Origin: Morella rubra
Lineage: Eukaryota > Streptophyta > Magnoliopsida > Fagales > Myricaceae
Length of the DNA: 64,000 nucleotides
NCBI GenBank assembly: GCA_003952965.2
Contig: CM025851.1
Coordinates: forward strand, 17,768,525 to 17,832,524
Direction: 5' to 3'
Part shown: positions 34,343 to 45,065 of the stretch, in pieces
How the letters are laid out: every line of letters starts with the position of its first letter
How positions within the stretch are numbered: position 1 is the first letter of the stretch
Notes under the pieces: model-generated
What the model was told of the DNA's origin: nothing
Database searches by the model: none
The model's input: only the letters and a program-made list of their open reading frames with translations
Made by a program: the position numbers and the translations under genes

Positions 34343-36715
34343 ATGGAAAGCAAGACCACCACCTACTTAGCAAATCTCTTGCAGTCATGCATGGACAAGA
34401 AATCCCACCTCAGTGGGAAGCTCCTCCACGCTTTTATCCTCCGCAATGGCCTCGCCTCTGACACTTTCCTCTCTAACCGCCTCATTGAGCTTTACTCAAG
34501 ATGCGGCAAAATCGAGTATGCCTGCCGGGTGTTCAATAAAATTGCTCAAAAAGGTGTTTATTCCTGGAATGCCATCCTCGGTGCCCACTGTAGAGTTGGC
34601 AACGTACACGATGCCTATGCGTTGTTTGGTGAAATGCCTGAAAGAAACACTGTGTCTTGGAACACTTTGATTAGTGCATTGGTTCGAAGTGGCTCTGAAC
34701 AGAAGGCCTTGGATGCATATGACATGTCGATTTTTGAAGGAATTGTGCCTACTCGTTTCACATTGGCCAGTGTATTTAGCGCATGTAGTGCATTATTGGA
34801 TTCAGAGCGTGGTAGGAGATGTCATGGTCTTGCTATTAAGGTTGGCCTTGACAATAACATATATGTTGGTAATGCTTTGTTGTGCATGTATGCCAAGTGT
34901 GAGCTTATTGCGGATGCAATTCAAGTCTTTGGGGATATTCAGGACCAAAATGAGGTCACTTTTACAGTAATGATTGGTGGGTTAGTGCAGAAGGGTCAGG
35001 TCATGGGGGCCTTGGCAATGTTCAGACTGATGTGTAGAAAAGGCATACATATCGATTCTGTTTCATTGTCAAGCATTTTAGGTGCTTGTGCTGGAAGGAT
35101 ATCAAGAGAAGTTTGTGACGATGATCTGGATGACATCCTCTCGTCCAACGTACATGGGCAACAAGTTCATGGTCTCACTATTAAACGTGGATTTGAGAGA
35201 GATCTTCATTTGAATAATTCATTGCTTGATATGTATGCAAAGAATGGAGACATGGACGGTGCCGAGAAGATTTTTGCTGATTTGCCTGAAGTTAGTGTTG
35301 TTTCCTGGAACATTATGATAGCTGGGTATGGCCAGAAATGTCAAAGTGTGAAAGCTGTGGATTGCCTGGAAAGAATGCAAAGTTGTGGTTTTGAACCGGA
35401 TGAGGTCACTTATATCAATATGCTTGCAGGATGCATCAAGTCAGGGGATATCGAAATGGGGCGTCGAATGTTTGATAGCATTTCATGCCCGCGTGTGAGT
35501 TCATGGAATGCCATACTCTCTGGTTATTCCCAGAGCGGGAATCACAAGGAGGCAATAGAACTCTTCAGGCAAATGCAGTTTCGAAGTGTGAAATCTGATC
35601 GGACTACCTTGGCCATTATCCTTAGCTCATGTGCAGCAATGGGACTTCTGGAGTTTGGAGAGGAAGTCCATTCTGCCTCACAGAGGGCTTGCTTTCATAC
35701 TGACTTATATGTTGCCAGTGGACTTATTGGCATGTACTCTAAGTGTGGGAAGACAGAGACAGCGAAACATATATTTTATAATTTGCCTGAATTGGATGTT
35801 GTGTGTTGGAACTCAATTATAGCTGGTTTTTCTCTAAATTCCCTTGACATGGAAGCTTTCAATTTCTTCAAGCAGATGAGACAAAACAGAATAGTTCCTA
35901 CTGAATTTTCTTATGCTACTGTACTGAGTTGTTGTGCAAAACTGTCGTCTTCATTTCTAGGGAGACAGGTTCATGCTCAGATAGCCAAAGATGGATGTAT
36001 AAGTGATGTCTTTGTGGGAAGTGCTCTTATTGATATATATTGTAAATGCGGTGGAGTAGATGAGGGCCGACAGTTCTTTGATATGATGCCCAATAAAAAT
36101 ACTGTTACCTGGAATGAGATGATACATGGGTATGCGCAGAGTGGATGTGGATATGAGGCTGTTTGTTTGTACAAAGACATGATTAGTTCAGGTAACAAAC
36201 CTGATAGTATAACATTTGTTGCTGTCTTAACTGCCTGTAGCCATTCAGGACTGGTAGATGTGGGTTTGGAGATATTCAATTCAATGCAACTAGAACATGG
36301 TGTGGAAGCTGAATTGGACCATTACACTTGCATCATTGATTCTTTAGGCCGAGCCAGTCGGTTTCATGAAGCAGAAGTTTTTATAGACAGAATTCCGTAT
36401 AAGGATGATCCAGTTTTATGGGAAGTGTTGCTTAGTTCTTGTCGTATTCACGGTAATGTGAGCTTAGCAAGAAGAGCGGCAGATGAACTTTTCCGCTTGG
36501 AACCTCAAAATGCTGCCCCTTATGTGCTTCTGGCCAATATCTATTCAACATTGGGAAGATGGGATGATGTAAAGGCTGTTAGAGAGCTGATGAGTGATAA
36601 ACAAGTCATTAAGGAACCGGGTTACAGTCGGATCGATTACAACAATGAGATGCAACCCTGTGTGATTGACGAAATTCAAGCAGTAAGTGATGGAACTGCT
36701 GTAAATTATGGATAG
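34343..36715 (+). CDS. PCMP-E35: PPR protein, PLS class with E domain, about 790 aa, intronless
   Basis: A single long ORF. The ATG at 34343 (ACCATGGAAAGC) is a better start than the upstream GTG at 34319. PPR repeats with alternating P/L/S types run from about residue 20 to 680 (SGKLLHAFILRNG, VYSWNAILGAHCRVG, NTVSWNTLISALVRSG, DLYVASGLIGMYSKCG, NTVTWNEMIHGYAQSG). An E-type tail follows (PVLWEVLLSSCRIHG, APYVLLANIYSTLGRWDD, EPGYSRID), without a DYW deaminase. Sequence order and motifs agree closely with my memory of Arabidopsis At4g20770 (PCMP-E35). The expected role is organellar RNA binding, probably C-to-U editing-site recognition with a partner. No clear targeting peptide is visible, and the target RNA is unknown. 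Confidence 0.92.
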   Translation: MESKTTTYLANLLQSCMDKKSHLSGKLLHAFILRNGLASDTFLSNRLIELYSRCGKIEYACRVFNKIAQKGVYSWNAILGAHCRVGNVHDAYALFGEMPERNTVSWNTLISALVRSGSEQKALDAYDMSIFEGIVPTRFTLASVFSACSALLDSERGRRCHGLAIKVGLDNNIYVGNALLCMYAKCELIADAIQVFGDIQDQNEVTFTVMIGGLVQKGQVMGALAMFRLMCRKGIHIDSVSLSSILGACAGRISREVCDDDLDDILSSNVHGQQVHGLTIKRGFERDLHLNNSLLDMYAKNGDMDGAEKIFADLPEVSVVSWNIMIAGYGQKCQSVKAVDCLERMQSCGFEPDEVTYINMLAGCIKSGDIEMGRRMFDSISCPRVSSWNAILSGYSQSGNHKEAIELFRQMQFRSVKSDRTTLAIILSSCAAMGLLEFGEEVHSASQRACFHTDLYVASGLIGMYSKCGKTETAKHIFYNLPELDVVCWNSIIAGFSLNSLDMEAFNFFKQMRQNRIVPTEFSYATVLSCCAKLSSSFLGRQVHAQIAKDGCISDVFVGSALIDIYCKCGGVDEGRQFFDMMPNKNTVTWNEMIHGYAQSGCGYEAVCLYKDMISSGNKPDSITFVAVLTACSHSGLVDVGLEIFNSMQLEHGVEAELDHYTCIIDSLGRASRFHEAEVFIDRIPYKDDPVLWEVLLSSCRIHGNVSLARRAADELFRLEPQNAAPYVLLANIYSTLGRWDDVKAVRELMSDKQVIKEPGYSRIDYNNEMQPCVIDEIQAVSDGTAVNYG

Positions 36716-36885
36716 TATAAAGTTGATGCTAAGGAACTACCTGCAAATTATCCAGTGGAATCTCTTTGGAGAACTCAAACTTCCCACAACCCAAAGTCCT
36801 TTTGATCTTACACCTCTGTACAAAGCATCATCACCTTCCCACCACCTTTCACCTACCCAACGGCCTTCACTTGCAAGGTGGAAGA

Positions 36886-37583
36886 GTGAGTTCCTACAGT
36901 TGACAGTGAAGAGCCTCTTTTCCTCCCTGGTTTTCCTTGCACTCCTCTTCTTATTTGCCAGCATAAGCGAGGCAGCCATTTCTTGGAGCATTGAGGACTT
37001 TAACGCTACTCCATACGTGAAATTACCTTCTGGCAAGGCCCCAAAGCCATCTGCTGGAAGCTTCAACGGCTCTCTCAGAATGTGAAATCTGTAGCTGACA
37101 AGAAGGGTATCCGCTGAACCTGAAGGTTGGTGCATGTTAAGTCTTTCACAAGTGAGCAGAATAGGTTCTTGAGCCAGATTCCAGCAGCTTGCAATATCAA
37201 AGCTTGGCTTCCCAGCTTCCCTTAGCACCAGCTATGAAAACGTGAGTTACATCTTTGAAATATTTAAATGTCCATCTTGTGATTTTCCATTTTCTTTTTA
37301 CTGGAAGATTTTTAAGTATGTCTCAAAGTATGAACAGTATTAAATATATTTAATTTTGAATTTAGTGGCTTAGATCCGTTTTCCCTAATATCATATTAAA
37401 CTTCCCACTTTTCGGTTGGCTGAGAGAATAAATGGCCTCCAAAAATCTTGGTGTAAACGTTGAGATGTTGAATTATGGTAAAACTTAAACCCAGCTTGAA
37501 ATTGTTGCTCATTGTAACAACTGATGGTCCACAATTGGCAAAGCAGGAAGACAAGCGGTGGCATCCTTAAAAGGTTATATAAA
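36886..37583 (+). repeat. Repeat block R, left copy (inverted partner at 45066-45762)
   Basis: About 700 bp starting just after the PPR gene. Both strands carry open frames over 36900-37228: plus TVKSLFSSLVFLALLFLF... (hydrophobic, then SWSIEDFNATPYVK), minus MLREAGKPSFDIASCWNLAQ... I recognise neither product. The partner copy is in opposite orientation with only a few indels. Confidence 0.75.
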
Positions 37584-37584
37584 A
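37576..37584 (+). promoter_or_regulatory. Possible TATA box of the dehydrogenase gene
   Basis: TATATAAAA lies 270 bp upstream of the MATPL start codon, exactly at the end of repeat block R. The inverted copy has TTATAAAAAG at the same place. Position and form suit a TATA box; there is no transcript evidence. Confidence 0.3.
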
Positions 37585-37990
37585 GGGAAATGACACCGTG
37601 TTCACCCTCTGTTAATTAAAAATAAAAAATTAAAAAGGGGCTGGGCTCTGTCTTTGGGCAGGCTAAGTGGGGCGGGCTTGCATTTGAGCAGGCTAAGGGG
37701 GGCGGGCTTAGGCATTTGGGCAGGCCAAGGGGGGGCGGGTTGAGGCTCTGTCTGGACTTCAACGTCAATGAGCAACCCCCATTACTCTCTGCATCTCTCA
37801 ACCACATTGTGAAATGAGGATTCTCCTTTTGAACCAGCGGGCGTTCATGGCCACTCCGCTGATCCTGAGGTCAGTAGCCCGGTGGGCTTCTTTGTCTTTC
37901 TTTTCTTCTTCTGATTTCAGGTGGGAAGGTGGGGTTTCAATGGTGCAGGGAGCTTCGAGAGGAATTGGCCTTGAATTTGTAAGCTTTCCT
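37585..37990 (+). repeat. Promoter + exon 1 arm of the inverted duplication
   Basis: Partner of 30438-30605 plus 32345-32535. The block carries purine-rich imperfect repeats (GGGCAGGCTAAG...GGGCGGGCTT, three units at about 37655-37740). Confidence 0.7.
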
Positions 37991-38086
37991 TCCTTTTTCC
38001 TTGCAATTATATATTGTCCATTCCATACTTTGGAGTACAAGGGATGTGATGTATACATATAGTTGGTTTTACAACATCTCGAAGAT

Positions 38087-38140
38087 GGACTGGTATGCTT
38101 TTTTTTCTTCCTTTTTTTCCTAAGCAGGACTGGTCTGCTT
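38087..38140 (-). repeat. Micro-insertion (TGCTTAGG + A-rich tail) with 14 bp duplication
   Basis: GGACTGGTATGCTT (38087-38100) recurs as GGACTGGTCTGCTT (38127-38140). The 26 nt between read on the minus strand as TGCTTAGG followed by A-runs broken by GG and G. It lies in intron 1 of the dehydrogenase gene. Confidence 0.65.
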
Positions 38141-39179
38141 CATTGTGTAAAGATTTGCTTGGAATATTGCATTTTCACGGCACTTGTTAAATTTCGCAGT
38201 TCTTCAAATTCCACAGTAACCGAAAACGAAGGCAAAATGAAGCTTCTTCTAGTTAGTTGAAATTTTCTTTCTCTTTCTTGAGATGCCAAGGGTTTGTTTG
38301 ACGGATGAACCAAATGCGGGCTTTTCAGTGATCCTAGGCTATTTATTCTTAAGTAGATCCGTTGAACAAATGGCTTGAAAGTTTGTTAAACATGATAGTC
38401 TACGTTAATGGTTGGATGTCTTGTAAGGGTGATGTCCTGGTACACCAATACACTTGATGGCAATTGGAACATTAGGAAATAACCAACCATTAGCAATTGG
38501 AATCAACAAATAAGGGTTTCCTTTTCAGTCCACCTCTTAGGACCTTTCGCCAATGGATTGTTCAACATTTGTTCCATGCTGTGTTTTTGTCTTTCTATTT
38601 TGCACGAATCATCAACAAATCAAACTGACTAAATCGAACCTATAAAAGCAGCAGAAAGGTGGATTACTCGAACTGACTTAAAATGAACCAGCAAAAAGGC
38701 TTAGAACAACTCAAACCCCCATACGGAAAACTCCATGCTAAATGAAAAATAGGAAGCTATCGACAGCTCAATATCTAAAACGACATGTGTGGCTCGAGCA
38801 AGAAAAACACAAGGCATTAGGAAAGAGCATCCCTAACACTTTTGCAAACAGCCAATATGCCTCTAACACCAGCCAGAAGCACTTTTATGTAGTTTTTTTG
38901 GTTTCTGAGGTCAACGTTATGCTATTCAGTGGTTCTTTCTATACACAAGTGGCATAAATTGGAAATCTGTGCCAGTTTGACCACTGGAACAGAAATTTTC
39001 AGTGTTAACAGCACCGATTTAACAGAGTCTACGGAATAGTGCCCATATTGGACTAGAAGACAGACACACTGATAACAGAAAGGGTCCCCTGACTTCCATT
39101 CATCTTCATTAGACTTGACATGGCACATCCCACAAAAAGCTCTCCATTTTGGCATTATTATCAACTTTCCAACTAACCG

Positions 39180-39545
39180 TACCGGATGCTTTCTCTGTAG
39201 TGCCATGCCAAGTGCTTATTACACCAGTGCATATTTGGTTACCTGGAGGTCTTGTAGAATCACCTACAGCAGGATCCACCATCTTGGTAGGAATTCTTTC
39301 AAAATTGGGGACCCACAGGTTTTTGGGACTTTCAATACCCATGTTTTCCGGAGCGATTTCCACTCCTGTTGTTTATACCCTAAGCATGATTGCTCTAATA
39401 CATACTTTCTTGACCCTTGAAGACAAATTGATCTGAAGAAGATCATTGCTTACTTGGGAGTCAGTAGCATTAAATCTGATACCTATGGTATGTTTCATCG
39501 GGCGGCATCCAAGGCTTTGCTCAGAAGCCTCTATGAGTCACATGG
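39180..39545 (+). other. Nuclear fragment of mitochondrial nad4 (NUMT)
   Basis: Reads PVHIWLP, APTAGS, a GIL.KLGT block, LSIPMFSGA, YTLSMIALIHTFLT and KKIIAY in order. These match the central part of mitochondrial NADH dehydrogenase subunit 4 as I remember it. DNA words such as CATATTTGGTTACC and AAAATTGGGGACCCA also match plant nad4. Frameshifts and a TGA break the frame. It sits on the plus strand inside intron 1 of the dehydrogenase gene. Left and right limits are fuzzy because similarity fades. Confidence 0.8.
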
Positions 39546-42500
39546 GAATAATGAATGTCGAGTATTTTGTGTTTTCTGCCATTTTTCGTGGTGAAACTTT
39601 TATGCTATGTTGTGCTGACCAAAAATTTCTAGAAGAATAATGTTACTGTCATCGAGGTGGTTCTTTTCTAATTAAGAGGTAGAAGTTACGAAATTGTTCA
39701 TGTCAAGACTTGGAAAAAATGTGTCTCATTCACTTCCTTCATGTTCTTATTTTGTTTACTGTTTGTGGGGTGGGCAGTCAACACTTCCTGTCATTGCCTC
39801 TCTACAAACCTTTGAAGCATGTTGTGAACGCCAGTTTAGTGTGCTTTTTCCGTATTTCTGCTTTGGACAATTAGTCTACTACTAGTTGCTGGTCATCATT
39901 TATTGACATAGTTTTTATAAGGCTTTTCGGAGTCTCCATTTAGGGTGTGTAGGGTTTAATGGCATTTGGTTCTGTTTCTTTTGAATTACTCCTTCAGCCA
40001 ATATAGTTTTGTGGTTACGTCATGCTGTTTTGAAGCAGAAGTTGCTAAAACTACACTGTTATTATATTGAGTGGAGATCATTTGCAACTTATGTGGTGAC
40101 CTGTTGAACGTGCTTAGGTACTGACTCATGGTTCTTCCCTGATCTGGTGAAATTGTTTCTACTTTTAGCATGCTACAGTATTGTATCCTCTCTCCCGTTG
40201 AGAGTGCCTCATTTTTTAGTGTGCAGTCTTAAAATTCATTTGTAGTCAATTTTATTTGAATTTCAGAGCATCATTGTGTTGCATTTTCTATTATAATCTG
40301 TAGATGTTTGTGATCCTGTCTGACATTCCTAATCATAGATTACACGAATTCTTCTGGGGTAACAAAGTCACAGAAATCTCTGTGCATAACTAAAGCATGT
40401 TGAAGTGAGATTAAAATCAATGAAGCAGTAACTAAAGCAATTCTTCTTGTGCATAAATAACTTGTTTTCTTCCCCATGTAGGTTAAGCAGCTGCTGGAGA
40501 AGAATGAGAAAGGGCATGTTGTTGCTACTTGCCGCAACCCTGATTCGGCAACTGGGCTTCTATCTCTGAAAAATAAATTTTCTGAACGGCTTAGCATTCA
40601 GAAATTGGATCTGACCCTTGAAAGTACAATAGAGGTGACATCACTTTGTTAATATCATTTGCGGATTCAAATAGGCACTAACCTTTGCATTTCGATTGCC
40701 CAAGATAAATTTTGTACATTTATTTTTCTGTCTAAATCTATATTCCTTTAATAGACTGAAGCAATCAAGGTTTTGCCTTTTCTTATGATCATCATTCAAT
40801 TGCAACAGTCTTTGAGTTTTTAGATTACACTGAAAGTTGTTAGGCCTTTTGGTAGAAACACAGATGGAGGGAGGGAAAAATTGAAAGCTGATTAACATAG
40901 ATATGGTAGCTTTGTTTGATATTGTTCTGTTTCTTCTGTATCTTTTTTTTTTCTCATGGATTTGATAGATACATTGATCTTTAATACCGTGGAATTGCCT
41001 CATATAGGCAGCAAATATGGTTTTGATATTTTGTTTCATTCCTGATCTTATGTTCTATTTCACGCATGTGCAAATTGCATTAGGGACAAATTTGGCTCTT
41101 TAAACATTCTCATTAATGCCTCTGGCATTCTTTCAATTCCTGCTGTCTTGCAACCAGGTACAACTTCTGTCGATTGCGGGACTATTGGATTATAATACGT
41201 GCAATATAAATTTTGATTGTATGCTGGAACTATATTTTATGACATGAGCTTTTTCCTATAAAAAGCCTGGCAATCAATTATGTTCTTCAATTTGCAGTAC
41301 AGAAACAACATTGAGCAGAGTAGAGAAGTCATCATTGCTTCTTGCGTATGAGTTTAATGCTGTTGGTCCTGTCCTAGTGATCAAGGTATGCTTAATTATT
41401 TTACAACTATAACTTGTCTTTAGCAGTGAACGAAATGGTCTCATGGTAAAACTGACAGCTGCATCCTGCTCGGCGTGGGTATTTGATGAAATTGGACTGA
41501 AATTCCAGAGGAGATGTTCAGAGATTAAAATGCGTTTCATAATTTGTACATTTTTTTTTCTTTTTTACGGGGCAACAACTCATGAAGCCTTATTGTTAAC
41601 CTGGCCTCCACCCACCATCAGGTCCAAAGACCAATGGAAAAACTATTCCCATGAATGTACTCATCCTGAGTTCCACCCACTTCTCGTGTTAATGATACAT
41701 TCTTGATGTATTCTTAATCAAAATGTGGAAGAATGCTTCTCCACATTGTCAGATTGGAAAGTTGTCTAGATCTAGCACGGAGAGATGCCCACAGATCACC
41801 TTATTTCACGTTCATTGGCTATGGTGTTTTCCCAAGATATAATTCAAGATGTATAAGTTGCTGTTCAACGCAGCTAACTAATTCCAATAAACAGTGGACT
41901 TATTTTGAAATATGCATGTTATTAAATGATTCCACCTGTGATTGCAATAAGGTTTTCTTTAGCCATTATCTTCTTTTTCTTTGAGCTTTTTTTCTGCTCT
42001 ATAACTTATAATATGACCACACAATTTGTTCAAGCAGCACATGTGGCTTCTTCTGAAGGTTGGTGGACACTCTCGGACAGAAAGGGATGTTACAGTTGTG
42101 GCCAATTTAAGCACGAGGGTTGGATCCATTGGGGATAATTGCCTGGGGGGTTGGCACTCGTACCGATCTTCAAAGGCTGCACTTAATCAGTGTATAAATT
42201 CTTTACTTAGTTCTTTTTAGCATAGATTTGCTTATTCAAATGCTGCAACTATATAACTGCGGAGTGAATAAAGAGATATTGAATCTAATCCTGGACCGTC
42301 TCAGTTTATGGCTGCTATAGAAATGATGAAAGAAACAATTTCTTGACGAGTTCTCAAAACAAATCACGACATGAAATTGGTATTTCCAGGTCTGAAGCAT
42401 CCTATTTAGTGGTTTGAATAAACATGTTGCACCAGCAGTGCCACTGTCATGTGTCCAAGCCATGTATTCCCATCGTGTTTCATTACTGTAATTGAACAAG

Positions 42501-42871
42501 TCGTACACATGAAGGCCTATTTAAGACATGTCACTACATGTTGGGTACTTGCGCTGGTAAATTCACTTATAGACATTTATCAAATCCCACATAATCGATT
42601 GTGGAATGGTAAACATTCTGAAAACTGATTCTTGCAGTGACAAAAACTGTCAGTGGAGTTTGCTCGAAAGAAGGATCCAATTATATGCAATTTGTTGCAC
42701 CCAGGCACAGTAGACACTGATCTCTCCAGGCCATTTCAGAGAAATGTTCCGGAAGGCAAGCTTTTCACCAAAGAGTTCTCAGTGCTGAAGCTCTTAGGCA
42801 TAATCAACACTGCAAAAAGCCATGACAATGGGAAGTCTTTTGCTTGGGACGGTCAGGAAATTCCTTGGTGA

Positions 42872-44430
42872 TCTCTCAGGTTTATTAAGAGTCCCCGATT
42901 GATCTCAGTTTCCAGGCTTTTAATCCCATATGTTTTTGAGTAATTATTGATTTTTTCATTTCTATTAACGAGTAACCATTGACTATGCAATTCCTCTTGT
43001 TGTACTTCCGTTGGGTTATGTTTTCTATTCTGATCTTTTTGCTGTCAGAAAGTAAATGGCGTGACTTCTCTGTTGTGTTCCCAAATGTGTTCAGACTTAA
43101 CATTTCTGTCATTAGGTTTTGGCAACCCTTCGTAAGCCATGGCTTATTCACTGTGGCAGAAATGATCACTGTTAGCAGCCGATGCCAAAGCAGCCTGCAG
43201 AATTTGCTGAAGTTAGTCCCTATTTTTCTGTCCGCCATCTTCTTTTCCCCCTTTTTCTTCGATTCCATAAGGAAAAGATACTCCCACGTCCTTTCTCCGT
43301 GATACTATATTAGATTTTATTGTTACATTAAAAAGTTACAAGGTTGTCGTCCACTAAGGTCCTCGGCAATCTTTTTGCTAGACTATTTGTAAACTCGCAA
43401 CCCTGCCTGCATTACCTATATTTCATTCCCCAACGACGAAATACCATTATTTTGGCACCGAATTAATCTACACGTTTTACATGAAATATTGAAAAACCTC
43501 CTTTAGAATTAGGTTATTTGTTGTCAATACGTATGATTCTGATTTTAAGGCAATCCAACATGGAATGTCTGACTATTAAAACTGGTAATGCTGCAATGAT
43601 TCGAAAGAGTTATGACTGGCCAGTAGGGTTGTAGCCTAATTGGTATCACCTATAGTTTACTAGTTCTAACGTTAAGGTCTTGTTTGGGATCGGGATTGAG
43701 TTTGAGATTGAGATTGAGTTTTAAAATTTAAATTTCAAATTTTTAGCTCTTTGCTCCAAACTTTATTTGGCTGTTAGTTTTAGATTCATTTAAATTAATT
43801 CTACTCAACAATATTATTATTTTATAGTTATCATGATATTTACAAAATAATAAAATATAAAATATAAAATATAAAATATAAAAAACTATCAAAATATAAA
43901 ACGTCTAGAAAAACGTTTACAAAATAAAAAAAACTTAGTTTTGGAAATTTAATAAAATTAAAAAGTAAAAATTAATTTTAAAAAAATATGAATTTCTTTT
44001 ATAAAAATACAACAATAACTTACATACATTAAAAAATACAAACGATTAAAACTAAAATTTAGGCCACACCGCCTGCACAGACACAGTAGCACAACCTCGA
44101 AATGTTGAGCTTAGATCTAGGCTCCCTTGATGGATGGAGCATAGCTCACATAGGGTGACTAAATTTTTATTTTTAAAATAATTTCCAGATATTTAATATT
44201 TTTTTTAAAAATATTTTGGTAGGTTTTTATATTTTTCTCTAGATTTTAAAGTTATTTTCAGTATTCATTTAAATACTTTTAAGTTATTTTTAATTTTTTT
44301 TTCTGATTTTTATAAATTATTTTTTAAACATCTAATAATAACATTGTTGAATAAAACTAATTTAAATGAATCCAAAACTTGCGGCCGGTGTATTATTCAA
44401 CCCTAAAAATTGCAAAAAATAGGAAAAACT
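42872..44430. other. Intergenic, repeat-derived, no gene seen
   Basis: 3' flank of the dehydrogenase gene, then AT-rich element-like sequence. GATTGAGTTTGAGATTGAGATTGAG at 43692 begins a stretch with imperfect internal symmetry. Open frames on both strands at 42885-43302 have no known motif. Confidence 0.4.
43622..43680 (+). mobile_element. tRNA-derived SINE head fragment
   Basis: GGGTTGTAGCCTAATTGGTATCACC contains a full RNA polymerase III A-box (TAGCCTAATTGG). A degraded B-box-like AGTTCTAACGT follows about 30 nt later. The spacing suits a tRNA-related SINE 5' end. The body is not recognisable downstream. Confidence 0.45.
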
Positions 44431-44811
44431 TGTATTTTGAAATTTGAATTAGTTGAAACAGCAAATATAACATCAAGGGGATACTATTTGTGTTTGCAAG
44501 TTTATACATTTTTATTAGAAGACATTCGGCAGCAAAGTTTTAGGCTATTGCCTCATGCCTGGAAAATTGTCATAGTAGAGTTTTAGGCTATTGCAAGTTT
44601 TATGACTAGTGTAAATTACTAAAAAAAATAGCCCAATATAAATGTAGGTTAACCGAAACCGCCACCGCTAAAACTGCCAACGTTAAGGGCCGGTTTTTGC
44701 CCTTAACGGTGTAGGTGTAGGTAGCCAATATTTGAAAACCGGCCTATTTGGTGTAGGTGTCGGTTTTGGCCAAAACTGGCACCTACACTGGGGTTGAATA
44801 GTCCTAGTTTG
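44431..44811 (+). repeat. Direct repeat D, left copy (partner 46554-46932)
   Basis: About 380 bp starting TGTATTTTGAAATTTGAATT and ending near CACCTACACTGGGGTTGAATAG. It includes GGTGTAGGTGTAGGT and GGCTATTGCCTCATGCCTGG. The second copy lies 2.1 kb away in the same orientation, with many substitutions. Confidence 0.7.
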
Positions 44812-45065
44812 GGATAAGATCCCCAAAACCAATTTGGGATCCTCTTTAACCCAAACATGATAGCAATGAGATGGATTTCAGAACTAGTTTTGGATACCAA
44901 AACCACAACTAAGAAGCTTCTCAACGATATTGGTAGGGGGTCTGTTTTTCTTGTTCCAGATAATAGAAAACTATTCCAATGGACAAATGCCAAATGCATG
45001 TTCAGGTTTTACAGAATAATTAGGTCCTAAGTCTATGGGTTTTGGGATAAGAGTTGAGAGTTCAA

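Larger units (their letters stand above)
37847..42871 (+). pseudogene. C-factor-like short-chain dehydrogenase/reductase gene, 6 exons, apparently broken
   Basis: Exons: 37847-37978, 40482-40634, 41064-41157, 41303-41385, 42038-42191, 42638-42871. They read MATPLILRSVAR (targeting leader), GASRGIG (cofactor loop), the INASG motif, AYEFNAVGPVLVIK, the catalytic Y-R-S-S-K (SYRSSKAALNQ), and LLHPGTVDTDLSRPFQ to GQEIPW stop. The order and motifs fit the plant NAD(P)-binding family called C-factor-like. Lesions: the exon 3 acceptor reads TTTCAC instead of AG, and exon 6 lacks 2 nt (GTCAGTGGAG where GTC AGT GTG GAG is expected). The second lesion shifts the frame before the last ~75 residues. The ATG at 37847 is preferred over 37814 because only it is kept in the inverted copy. 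Either a recent pseudogene or a sequence error; substrate unknown. Confidence 0.75.

Noticed and set aside
34413..36279. Alternative frames within the PPR gene
   Set aside because: Shadows of the 790-codon frame.
36708..37085. 125-codon plus-strand frame as a separate gene after the PPR gene
   Set aside because: It starts inside the PPR coding end, lies mostly in the inverted repeat, and its hydrophobic segment is disrupted in the other copy.
40635..41063. AT-AC (U12-type) intron to explain the AC acceptor in the dehydrogenase gene
   Set aside because: The donor is GTGACATC, not ATATCCTT, and no U12 branch-point-like word was noticed before the AC.
42885..43302. Frames of 107 and 127 codons on opposite strands
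   Set aside because: 3' flank of the dehydrogenase gene; no motif, composition typical of non-coding AT-rich DNA.
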